This document shows positions 7,308-15,316 of a stretch of 25,765 bases of DNA, in pieces (the first letter of the stretch is position 1; every line of letters begins with the position of its first letter). Source of the stretch: a virus; the IMG/VR virus record IMGVR_UViG_3300008267_000401, positions 1 through 25,765 of that record; one strand, given 5' to 3'. The position numbers and the translations under genes are program-made. The notes beneath the pieces were generated by a model, which saw nothing but the letters and a program-made list of their open reading frames with translations, ran no database searches and was not told where the DNA came from.

Positions 7308-8423
7308 ATGTTTAGAATATTTTATGCAGAAAAAGATACAACGTTATATGAATCATCGCCGGAATATAATACTGGTTTAGATGAAGTATTAGAAATTGGT
7401 AAACGTTTAGGTACTGATGGTGCTAATTTGTTAAAAGCTAGAAGTATTATCAAGTTTGATATGTCTGAAATTTCTGCATCATTAGCAACATATAATCAAA
7501 ATGTAACTAATTGTAAATTCGTATTGCAAATGTTTACAACTGATGCTAAAAATTTACCATCTGATTATACAATTGCAGTAAAAATGTTAGGACAAGATTG
7601 GGTTAATGGTTTAGGAAATTTATCTGCATTAACTGATGATGGTGCTAGTTGGAATTTTCCACAAAGTGGGTCTAATTGGATATCAGGTAGTCAACAAATT
7701 GAAATTGGAACTAGCGATTTATATATCTCCGGTTCAGGTACTGGAGGTAATTATTTATATCATTCAGGATCTGGTACAGCTCCGCAACTTATTACATCTG
7801 AATCCTTTTCATATAGAACAACGGACCTCAATATTAACGTTACAAATCAAATACGAATTTGGATGAGTGGTAGTAATGCAAATGCAATTCCTAATTATGG
7901 ATTCTTGATTCAATATTCAGATACAGATGAGGCTGATAATAATGTTAGGGGTTATGTAAGATTCTTTAGTAGAGATACACATACTATCTATGTTCCTAAA
8001 CTAACTATGTATTGGGATAATAGTGCTTTTACAACGGGATCATTAACATCGGCTAACTTAGAGTCATATGTTGTTTATACCAACGTTAAACCGGAGTATA
8101 AAGACACCGAAATTGCTAAAGTTAGAATTTATAGTAGAGACAAATATCCACAAAAATCTCCTACAAATTTATTTCCAATTCAAACAGTTAAATATCTTCC
8201 AACAACTACTTATTATGCGGTCTTCGATGCTCAAACAGATGAGACCATAATTCCATATGATAATATTTATAATAAAGTTAGTTGCGATAGTACTAGTAAT
8301 TTTATTTACATTGACATGAACGGTTTTATGCCGGAACGATATTATCGTTTAGAATTTAAAATTGTAGATGGATTTACAGAACAGTATGTTAGCGACAAAA
8401 TTTATTTTAAAGTAGTTAGATAA
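7308..8423 (+). CDS. Virion protein with DNRLRE-like N-terminal beta-sandwich
   Basis: The 371-residue protein opens with FRIFYAEKDTTLYESSPEYN, then LKARSIIKFDMSEI and NCKFVLQMFTT. This is the pattern of DNRLRE-type beta-sandwiches (a DTTLYE start, a variable loop, an r-x-IIKFD strand). Such domains occur in surface and adhesion proteins. The central part is Gly/Ser-rich (SGSQQ, SGSGTGGN). The C-terminal about 115 residues form a second beta-rich domain (VRIYSRDKYPQKSP through RLEFKIVDGFTEQ). AAAAGG stands nine bases before the ATG. Lying between gp6 and the giant wedge protein, it is most likely a peripheral baseplate or fibre-attachment protein. No T4 counterpart is recognisable. Confidence 0.65.
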   Translation: MFRIFYAEKDTTLYESSPEYNTGLDEVLEIGKRLGTDGANLLKARSIIKFDMSEISASLATYNQNVTNCKFVLQMFTTDAKNLPSDYTIAVKMLGQDWVNGLGNLSALTDDGASWNFPQSGSNWISGSQQIEIGTSDLYISGSGTGGNYLYHSGSGTAPQLITSESFSYRTTDLNINVTNQIRIWMSGSNANAIPNYGFLIQYSDTDEADNNVRGYVRFFSRDTHTIYVPKLTMYWDNSAFTTGSLTSANLESYVVYTNVKPEYKDTEIAKVRIYSRDKYPQKSPTNLFPIQTVKYLPTTTYYAVFDAQTDETIIPYDNIYNKVSCDSTSNFIYIDMNGFMPERYYRLEFKIVDGFTEQYVSDKIYFKVVR

Positions 8424-9637
8424 TGGCAAAACAAATTCAATCAGTTGGTAATAGCAATACTATTCCTAGTAAATTGTTCGATGCAGTAGCAGGTCAACAA
8501 CAAGCTAAATACTATAAAGAAGGATTGGATTATATTTCAAATGATACCAACATTATTCCTAGGGATGAAGTTGGAAATATTGTTTTAAATGAAGATGCTC
8601 AAAATAATCCAACATTGGTAATTGCTGCAGTTACAGAGCAAATATCTACAAAATCTGTATTACGAGTTATTGACAGTAGATTTCAATATTTTAAGTTTCC
8701 TGTGCAATTGGCACAAGGAGATAATATTAATATCAATACTAATTTTAATATCGATATTGACACGATTACTACGGAATTAAAACTACCTATAGAAGTAGAT
8801 GATGCAAATCAACCTATAGATTTAATTAAAATCAATACATCATATGAAAGTACTTGGCTTTATGGCGAAGAAAATGGCATTGTATCAATTGGATTTAAAC
8901 AATTACCGTTTGTTGGAAATTTACAGTCTGTGCCAAATTCTTATGTATTATCTAAAGACATTATTGACATATTAATAAGAAGAAATCAAACATTAAAATT
9001 TACAATACAAACACAATACTTAACTCGAGATGGCAATCGTACCGGTGTTAATCTTCGATTGAATCGCAGTAACGCAAAAACATTTAGACAATTTAATCCA
9101 GTTATCATTTATAGTGAAGCAAATACATCAGGTGATGTGGGATCTAGTACTAATCCATATGGGTTTGCATCATCTGGATTTCCTGTATTATTTATGGAAT
9201 ATTTTGTAGATGCAACTGATTTAGCAGATGGCGATACGTATTTTTTAGAAGCAGTCGGCGGCAATCCTGTTTGGATTTTAGCTGCAAATTCATATTGGTT
9301 AATTGAGCCAATAGCTATTCCTACAAATGCATCACTTTGGGGAGCATCTCCAAATAACGTGCAAGGCAACGGTGGAATATATGATTTATATGCAGATAAT
9401 GTATTATATACTAATGACTATACAACAATAGCAAAAAGAACTTTAGGTACTAATTATGAATTAGTATTAGAAAATGGTGCAGTTATAACAAATAATGATC
9501 CGGTAGTTATTGAAGATTTATCGCCATTTGGTTTCCCGGGGGAAATTGATGGAGAAACAAGAATTTTATCGCCAGGAGGCGTTACTCAAATACCATATAC
9601 TTGGAATGAATCACAAAATCGTTGGATACAAACATAA
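8423..9637 (+). CDS. Uncharacterised baseplate-region structural protein
   Basis: A 404-residue protein that starts in a TAATG overlap with the previous gene and ends in a TAATG overlap with the next, so it belongs to one translational unit with the baseplate genes. The N-terminal 60 residues look polar and extended (LFDAVAGQQQAKYYKEGLDY). The rest is beta-rich and asparagine-rich, with repeated ININTNFNIDIDT-type strands. The C-terminal end (GETRILSPGGVTQIPYTW) looks like a short fibre-type module. No catalytic motif, cysteine pair or membrane segment is visible. Position and coupling argue for a tail-baseplate part. I do not recognise the family. Confidence 0.6.
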   Translation: MAKQIQSVGNSNTIPSKLFDAVAGQQQAKYYKEGLDYISNDTNIIPRDEVGNIVLNEDAQNNPTLVIAAVTEQISTKSVLRVIDSRFQYFKFPVQLAQGDNININTNFNIDIDTITTELKLPIEVDDANQPIDLIKINTSYESTWLYGEENGIVSIGFKQLPFVGNLQSVPNSYVLSKDIIDILIRRNQTLKFTIQTQYLTRDGNRTGVNLRLNRSNAKTFRQFNPVIIYSEANTSGDVGSSTNPYGFASSGFPVLFMEYFVDATDLADGDTYFLEAVGGNPVWILAANSYWLIEPIAIPTNASLWGASPNNVQGNGGIYDLYADNVLYTNDYTTIAKRTLGTNYELVLENGAVITNNDPVVIEDLSPFGFPGEIDGETRILSPGGVTQIPYTWNESQNRWIQT

Positions 9638-12600
9638 TGTTAACACAGTATAAAAATATTGAACAAATTAATTCTGCTACTAAAGCAGTTACTGGCCAAC
9701 GAATTGATAAAACTAAAACAGAATTTTTTAGTTATGATAAAGATACTCGTGTTGTACCAGTTCCGATTCTAACAACACAAAATTCTGCTACAAAAATTGA
9801 ATTGCATGTATATTCTGGAGATTCGTGGATTACTGGAAATCATGATATTCAATTACAACAGAAAACTAAAAGCTTTGTAAATAAATTAACTAAAGCTCCA
9901 TTACGGTCTGTAAGTAATGCATTATCTATAAATTTATATAGTGAATTTTCTAAATTAAAATTAACATCTGGAAATTTTAGAATTGCTGTTAATTTCTTTA
10001 GAAATATTATAGGTAATTATAACGAACAATATTTACGAATTGATGAAATATCTCCAGATCGTACAGAAATACGTTTAAGAGCTATTGATGACGAGAATCC
10101 ATTATTTCTTCAACAATTAATAAATTACATTGAAACAGTTAAACCTGTTGATACACAATTTTATAAAACATATATTTTAAATTTTAGCAGAAATAAAACT
10201 GCAGTAATAGTTAATACGACAGTTATTGGAGAATTTGTTTATTTAAAATTATATGAACCATTATCGCAAGATATTGACGTTGATTTTAAATGTTGGATTG
10301 CAGAAGAATTACGTCCTACATATATTGATAAAGTTGCAATATTACCTGCGATACCAGAAAAACAATTTAAAAAATTGTCGAATCCGAATTGGTATGCAAA
10401 TGCAATTTATAATACTACAACTGAGACAGGATTCAAGGCTTGGACGGATCTATTAGGAACTACGACTCAAACATCACAACAAATTGTTGACTCGTATTTT
10501 TCCGGGTCATTAGCTGGTGTTAAATTGAATATTGATTATTCTGATTTTAATAATTTTGTTTTTTATAGTTCCGGAACTGAACGTTTAGAGAACTTTAAAT
10601 ATAAATTAACATTATTAGAATATTATACTTCACAAAGTTTAGTTGTATCTCAAATATCTGGAAGTGTTGCAACTACAAATGTTTCTGATTTTGAAAATTC
10701 AAAAGCAGCACTTATCGGTGGATTTGATGATTTTGAAAAATATTTGTATTATGAATCATCATCTCGTTTAACTACATATGATATTCCAAATGAAACAGCG
10801 TATGTTAAGCAATTAACGGGTAGTTATGTAACACCGGTACCCAAAACAAATTCAACAATACCATATGTGTTAGCATCAGTAAATAGTACTACATTTAATA
10901 ATTGGTATGATAATGTTTATAACTCAGCATCATTATATGATACTTTAAATTATAATGCTCTTCGTTATGCTATACCTGAATTTATTAGATTTGATTCTAC
11001 TAATTCAGATATGTTATCATTTGTTGATATGTTAGGTCAGCACTATGATATAATGTATACGTACATTAATCATATGTCTCGTATTAATAAACGAGAAGAA
11101 AATCCTAAATTAGGAATGCCAAATGAATTGTTATATTCAGTAGCAAAACAGTTTGGTTGGAATTTAACTGACGGTAATCAAGGTCAAGAATTATGGCAAT
11201 ATGTTTTAGGAACTAATGAAGCTGGCACACCGTTAACGGGTTCTAATTCTATAGGTGATCCATCAGTTTCAGGTAAAAATATGACTGCTACAATTTGGAG
11301 ACGAATTGTTAACAATTTACCGTTACTTTTAAAAAGTAAAGGTACTAAACGTAGTATTCAAGCATTGTTATCTTGTTATGGCATACCACAATCATTTGTA
11401 AGTATCAATGAATATGGCGGACCTAGATTAGAACGAGCGCCTATATATGAAAAATTAAATTTTGATTATGCATTAGATTTAATTGGTAATACTGCAGGAA
11501 CAGTAACTGTAAATTATACACAACCAATTGAATCAGTAGAGTTACGTTTTCGTACAGACAATGTAATAAAAAATCCAGCAATGCCGTCTACAATGAATCT
11601 ATATACAATAGGTTCGAATACAGTAACTATAGACTTTAGTTCGGGCACAAAAGGAGTTGTACAAATCAATGGAACTAGTTCTGGTGACTTTGAGATATTT
11701 AACGGAGATTGGATTAATACTGTATTAAGAACAAATGGAACAAATTTAGATCTAATTGCAAAAAAATCTAAATATGGAAAAATTATTACAACGGTGTCTG
11801 CATCAGCAACTGCATCATTTACTAGCACAGGAACATTGACATTAGGAGGAACTAGCACAGGCGCTAGCCGATTATTAGGCCAAGTTCAAGAATTGAGATT
11901 GTGGTCTTCTAGTTTACAAAATTCTCCATTTGAAAATCATACCAAAGCTCCAGCTGCATATGATGGAAACGTAGATGCATATGACGAGTTAGTATTTAGA
12001 TTACCATTAACACAAAATATAAATCATGCAACTACTAGTAGTTTAACTGGAGTACAGCCATATTCTTCTAGCATATCTGCATCATTTACATCTTGGTCAT
12101 CAAACACTCCATATGATTCAATTGAAGAGACATATTATTATGATGCTATATCATTAGGTGCGGGTACTTTAGATGATAATAAAATTCGTTTAGAAGAAAA
12201 TGAATTGATTGGAACATTGGATGTTGCAACCAGAGCAGAACGAAGTCAATTTGATAAAGCACCATTAGACAGTAAAAAAATAGGAGTATATTTTTCTCCG
12301 CAAACAATGATTAATGAAGATATCATTGCACAACTAGGTTTTACTGAATTAGATCAATATATTGGAGATCCTGGACAAATAAATTCAAAATCATATCCAG
12401 ATTTGATTCAGACAGCTCAATCATATTGGAAAAAATATGAATCTAGTAATGATATAAATTCATATATTTCTATTTTTACATTGTACGATTTGTCATTTTT
12501 TAGGCAGATTGAACAACTATTACCTGCAAGAACTGATAAATTAACTGGTTTATTGATACAACCAAATATATTAGAACGTAGCAAAGATACAATTCTTCCA

Positions 12601-13227
12601 AAAATAAAACGATTTGAAACATTATATAGTGCATCTATAGATGAAACAAAAATACAGTCAGTTGGAACTTATTTATTATTCAATGGATCGATATCAGATG
12701 ATATTTTAACTATACAAGGTTCTGATGATGATCAGTGGAAAATGTATTTAACAGCATCTACATCTGACAAATATGATAGTACACCATATTCATATGAATA
12801 TTTATTACGCTCAGGTAGTACATGGATTACTGGATCTACTCCGTATTGGTTAAGTGATGCATTGCAACCAACATATGTAAATTCAGTAGCATCTGAATAT
12901 CGATTAATATCTAGCTCTGTTACGTATGCAACTGGATCAGCTGGGGGCGGCACTACATATGGTAGCGGCGTTTATGGAACTTCTACATATTTTAATGATC
13001 CAATGGGATCTGGCTTTAGTGGAGTATTAGCACAAGTTCAAGATTATTTACCAATTGGTATCAACCATCAAAGATATGAAGGCACGAAAATAACATCTCC
13101 GGCGTTCAATGTAAATTCAACTCAAACTATAGATGGCGGTCCAGTTGTAGAATGGAGAACAGCTAATCCAAATCAATTGATATATCAAAATCAAAATAAT
13201 AGTCAAGGTAGTTTTAGATTAGTTTGA
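9637..13227 (+). CDS. Giant baseplate wedge protein, gp7/tail-protein-I-like with LamG insert
   Basis: This 1196-residue protein fills the position of T4 gp7 (1032 aa). Residues about 449-600 resemble the tail protein I/gp7 core: FIRFDSTNSDMLSFVDMLGQ, then AKQFGWNL, and IWRRIVNNLPLLLKSKGTKR followed by SIQALLSCYGIP. The 'KGTxxxxxxLLxxYGIP' string is typical of gpI-like baseplate proteins. Residues about 610-760 form a LamG/concanavalin-like beta-sandwich that ends in LGQVQELRLWSSSLQ, a likely carbohydrate-binding insert. The C-terminal 350 residues include FTLYDLSFFRQIEQLLPA and a Gly/Ser-rich tail. A TTG in frame at 9622 was rejected in favour of the ATG at 9637, which forms a TAATG junction with the preceding gene. 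Expected partner: gp6, in a 2:1 wedge complex. Confidence 0.75.
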   Translation: MLTQYKNIEQINSATKAVTGQRIDKTKTEFFSYDKDTRVVPVPILTTQNSATKIELHVYSGDSWITGNHDIQLQQKTKSFVNKLTKAPLRSVSNALSINLYSEFSKLKLTSGNFRIAVNFFRNIIGNYNEQYLRIDEISPDRTEIRLRAIDDENPLFLQQLINYIETVKPVDTQFYKTYILNFSRNKTAVIVNTTVIGEFVYLKLYEPLSQDIDVDFKCWIAEELRPTYIDKVAILPAIPEKQFKKLSNPNWYANAIYNTTTETGFKAWTDLLGTTTQTSQQIVDSYFSGSLAGVKLNIDYSDFNNFVFYSSGTERLENFKYKLTLLEYYTSQSLVVSQISGSVATTNVSDFENSKAALIGGFDDFEKYLYYESSSRLTTYDIPNETAYVKQLTGSYVTPVPKTNSTIPYVLASVNSTTFNNWYDNVYNSASLYDTLNYNALRYAIPEFIRFDSTNSDMLSFVDMLGQHYDIMYTYINHMSRINKREENPKLGMPNELLYSVAKQFGWNLTDGNQGQELWQYVLGTNEAGTPLTGSNSIGDPSVSGKNMTATIWRRIVNNLPLLLKSKGTKRSIQALLSCYGIPQSFVSINEYGGPRLERAPIYEKLNFDYALDLIGNTAGTVTVNYTQPIESVELRFRTDNVIKNPAMPSTMNLYTIGSNTVTIDFSSGTKGVVQINGTSSGDFEIFNGDWINTVLRTNGTNLDLIAKKSKYGKIITTVSASATASFTSTGTLTLGGTSTGASRLLGQVQELRLWSSSLQNSPFENHTKAPAAYDGNVDAYDELVFRLPLTQNINHATTSSLTGVQPYSSSISASFTSWSSNTPYDSIEETYYYDAISLGAGTLDDNKIRLEENELIGTLDVATRAERSQFDKAPLDSKKIGVYFSPQTMINEDIIAQLGFTELDQYIGDPGQINSKSYPDLIQTAQSYWKKYESSNDINSYISIFTLYDLSFFRQIEQLLPARTDKLTGLLIQPNILERSKDTILPKIKRFETLYSASIDETKIQSVGTYLLFNGSISDDILTIQGSDDDQWKMYLTASTSDKYDSTPYSYEYLLRSGSTWITGSTPYWLSDALQPTYVNSVASEYRLISSSVTYATGSAGGGTTYGSGVYGTSTYFNDPMGSGFSGVLAQVQDYLPIGINHQRYEGTKITSPAFNVNSTQTIDGGPVVEWRTANPNQLIYQNQNNSQGSFRLV

Positions 13228-13247
13228 TGATAAAAATTACAAAATGT

Positions 13248-13262
13248 ATATTTATATAAAAT
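13248..13262 (+). promoter_or_regulatory. Putative late promoter motif
   Basis: An exact copy of ATATTTATATAAAAT, with the palindromic core TTTATATAAA. It lies in the 47-base gap after the giant wedge gene and ends 12 bases before the ATG at 13275. The AAGG ribosome binding site (13264-13267) directly follows the motif, so a transcript starting near 13268-13270 would not include the whole site; either initiation is earlier or the leader is very short. Confidence 0.5.
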
Positions 13263-13274
13263 TAAGGTCAAAAT

Positions 13275-13931
13275 ATGGGATATTTAGATAATACTAGTGT
13301 TACAGTTGATGCCATCTTAACATTAAAGGGGCGTGAACTTTTAGCTAAAGGCGGTAATGCGTTTAACATTACACAATTCGCAGTAGGCGATGATGAGATT
13401 GATTATTCGTTATGGAATCCAGATCATCCACTAGGAACTGATTATTATGGTACTATTATTGAGAATATGCCAATAACTGAAGCTATTCCGGATGAAACTC
13501 AAGCTCTTCGTTATAAATTAATTACGTTGCCAAAACAAACAACTAATATTCCAGTTATTAGTGTTGGTAACACATCTATAACATTGAATGCTCCGGGTGA
13601 TAGTGCTGTTATTTCTCCGAATACAAGTAATTTACAAGGCGGAAATGCAAACTTAGGATATACCGCGATTTTATCAGATTCATCAGTTGCTGATATTCAA
13701 ATTACGCAAGCATTACAAAATACAGTATTACCAACAACTCCTAGATTTATTGGTGATAATGAAGATGCACAAAGTATTGCTGTTGCTGGATTTGGTTTCC
13801 GTATCATTGCAAAAACACAATATTTATCAGATAAAACTGCAACGATTACAATTATCGGCAATGAAACTGGTGGTAGCGTTACTATTAATTTAACTGTTAA
13901 ACAAGTAACAGCAGTAACTGCAAATGTATAA
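13275..13931 (+). CDS. Virion-associated protein with conserved N-terminus and Ig-like C-terminus
   Basis: A 218-residue protein with two parts. The N-terminal about 90 residues (GYLDNTSVTVDAILTLKGRE, then NAFNITQFAVGDDEIDYSLW and HPLGTDYYGTIIENMP) look like a module I associate, from memory, with tail genes of environmental T4-like phages; its function is unknown. Residues about 95-218 are beta-rich with an Ig/BIG-like pattern (VISVGNTSITLNAPG, AVAGFGFRIIAKTQYLSDKT, ITIIGNETGGSVTINLTVKQ), as in decoration domains on phage surfaces. AAGG at 13264-13267 serves the ATG. It has its own putative promoter and is followed closely by another virion gene. Confidence 0.6.
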   Translation: MGYLDNTSVTVDAILTLKGRELLAKGGNAFNITQFAVGDDEIDYSLWNPDHPLGTDYYGTIIENMPITEAIPDETQALRYKLITLPKQTTNIPVISVGNTSITLNAPGDSAVISPNTSNLQGGNANLGYTAILSDSSVADIQITQALQNTVLPTTPRFIGDNEDAQSIAVAGFGFRIIAKTQYLSDKTATITIIGNETGGSVTINLTVKQVTAVTANV

Positions 13932-13944
13932 TATAGGTCAAAAC

Positions 13945-15255
13945 ATGCAAATGAAAAATTTCATTGAAACATTAAAACAACAACCGCGCCATGGAGGCGT
14001 TCCTAGGAATTTATTATCAGCAGTAGGTGCTGCTAATCAAGCTACTAGAACACCAATTACTCCAACTCCGGCTCCTGCTGCAGCTGGCACTGCAAATACT
14101 GCTATTATTAATGAGCAAGTACAACAATTGGCTCAGCAATTAGCAAATCAAATGGTTGCAGAAATGCAACAATCGCAAGTAATTGCAAGAAATGGTAGAA
14201 CGTTTACAAAATTTGATACGGTAAATGATGTTGTGTCAAATCAAACGGAAGTTGTAACGGCAGGTGTATGGAGTGATGGCATTGCAAGTTTAACAACATT
14301 CTTTACATCATCAATACAAACAAATGCTCAACGATCATATTATGTCGATGTGGCACAAAAGACACCAGCAGCAACTGGCTCGGCTGTTCAATTTTCATTA
14401 GCATTTGGTCATGCTTTAGGTAGTGGTTCTGATTCGCAAGGTCAACTTAATGATTCGCCATCGAAAGCAGTTTATTCTCAATACCGTCAGTTATTATTGA
14501 ATCCTAGTGATACACGTTTTACAACAGCTGGATCAGGTAGTACAGATTATGTTTATGTAGTAAACTTTAAACGCAATCGTTTAAAAGAACGTTTAGATGC
14601 GGGTAATTGGGAATTGCCATTAGTTCGAATTTCATCTAGAGCTACTAATGCAACAGGTTCGGTTGCAACAGGCTCAGGCGTAATTAAATTGATTGATGAT
14701 TCATCAGTAGCAAATCCTAGGATTGGTGATTCTGGTAAAATTTATAACATTGTTTCAGGTTCAATTTCAAGTGGTATTCATAATCCAAATGCACCAGTAT
14801 ATTATGGTTTAGCTTATCCAGATCATGGTACATTGATTTTAGATGGAAAAATGTTAGATCAACAATTAGGATTTGCAACCAATACAGGTTCTAGTTCAGA
14901 AGGAAATAATCATTTTGTATTGTTCCATTCAATCTCTGGTTCTAGTTATTTCACTGATCCACAAACAAGTGATCCATATGGTTTCCAAGCACGTAATTCT
15001 GAAAAAGTAACAAGCACGCATTATTTTGTAAGAATTAAAAATGCTGAATACAATTTCTCAAATAACCCATCTTATATAACTGGGTCAGTTGGTCAAATTG
15101 CACAATCAACATTTGTAGGCGATCCTAAAACATATATTACTACGGTAGGTTTATATAATGAACGTCAAGAATTATTAGCAGTAGCAAAACTTTCTAAACC
15201 ATTATTGAAATCATTCCAAAGAGAAGCACTTATCCGAGTTAAATTGGATTTCTAA
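13945..15255 (+). CDS. Structural protein sharing a C-terminal domain with the next gene product
   Basis: The frame also has an ATG at 13924, but the ATG at 13945 is preferred. It follows ATAGGTCAAAAC, nearly the same leader as AAGGTCAAAAT before the gene at 13275, and it avoids overlap with the upstream gene. The product is 436 residues: a short basic head, an Ala/Pro/Thr linker (TPTPAPAAAGTANT), a Gln-rich helix (EQVQQLAQQLANQM), a beta-rich body with RSYYVDVAQK and KRNRLKERLDAGNWELPLVR, and a C-terminal segment with TYITTVGLYNERQELLAVAK. That last segment clearly matches the end of the 15317 product. A virion protein of the tail or neck is likely. The family name is unknown to me. Translation is followed by a terminator. 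Confidence 0.65.
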   Translation: MQMKNFIETLKQQPRHGGVPRNLLSAVGAANQATRTPITPTPAPAAAGTANTAIINEQVQQLAQQLANQMVAEMQQSQVIARNGRTFTKFDTVNDVVSNQTEVVTAGVWSDGIASLTTFFTSSIQTNAQRSYYVDVAQKTPAATGSAVQFSLAFGHALGSGSDSQGQLNDSPSKAVYSQYRQLLLNPSDTRFTTAGSGSTDYVYVVNFKRNRLKERLDAGNWELPLVRISSRATNATGSVATGSGVIKLIDDSSVANPRIGDSGKIYNIVSGSISSGIHNPNAPVYYGLAYPDHGTLILDGKMLDQQLGFATNTGSSSEGNNHFVLFHSISGSSYFTDPQTSDPYGFQARNSEKVTSTHYFVRIKNAEYNFSNNPSYITGSVGQIAQSTFVGDPKTYITTVGLYNERQELLAVAKLSKPLLKSFQREALIRVKLDF

Positions 15256-15270
15256 ATTAATCGCAGATTT

Positions 15271-15309
15271 AAGCCCCGTTATATTTATATAAAATGTAGC
15301 GGGGTTTTT
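15271..15309 (+). terminator. Rho-independent terminator with promoter motif in its loop
   Basis: AAGCCCCGTTA (15271-15281) pairs with TAGCGGGGTTT (15297-15307). Bases 15274-15281 and 15297-15304 form an eight-base-pair stem with one G-T wobble, extendable by three weaker pairs, followed by a T run (15305-15309). It lies 16 bases after the stop of the 436-aa gene and is GC-rich against very AT-rich surroundings, which makes it stand out. The 15-base loop holds the late-promoter-like motif. Confidence 0.85.
15281..15295 (+). promoter_or_regulatory. Putative late promoter motif inside terminator loop
   Basis: An exact ATATTTATATAAAAT copy, whose first base is the last base of the terminator's left arm. 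It ends 21 bases before the ATG at 15317. A transcript starting six to eight bases after the motif would contain only part of the right arm and so would escape termination, whereas transcripts from upstream would form the full hairpin. Confidence 0.55.
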
Positions 15310-15316
15310 ACTGAAT

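Noticed and set aside
7636-7866. Out-of-frame + strand frames inside genes (7636-7866, 8068-8250, 10253-10456, 13687-13893, 19156-19338, 20415-20600)
   Set aside because: Each is nested in a longer gene with recognisable or consistent protein content; their composition is skewed and lacks domains.
11821-11861. Direct repeat ACTAGCACAGG at 11821 and 11851
   Set aside because: It is short, in frame, and encodes a Thr-Ser-Thr-Gly string typical of this beta-rich protein; probably local codon duplication without further meaning.
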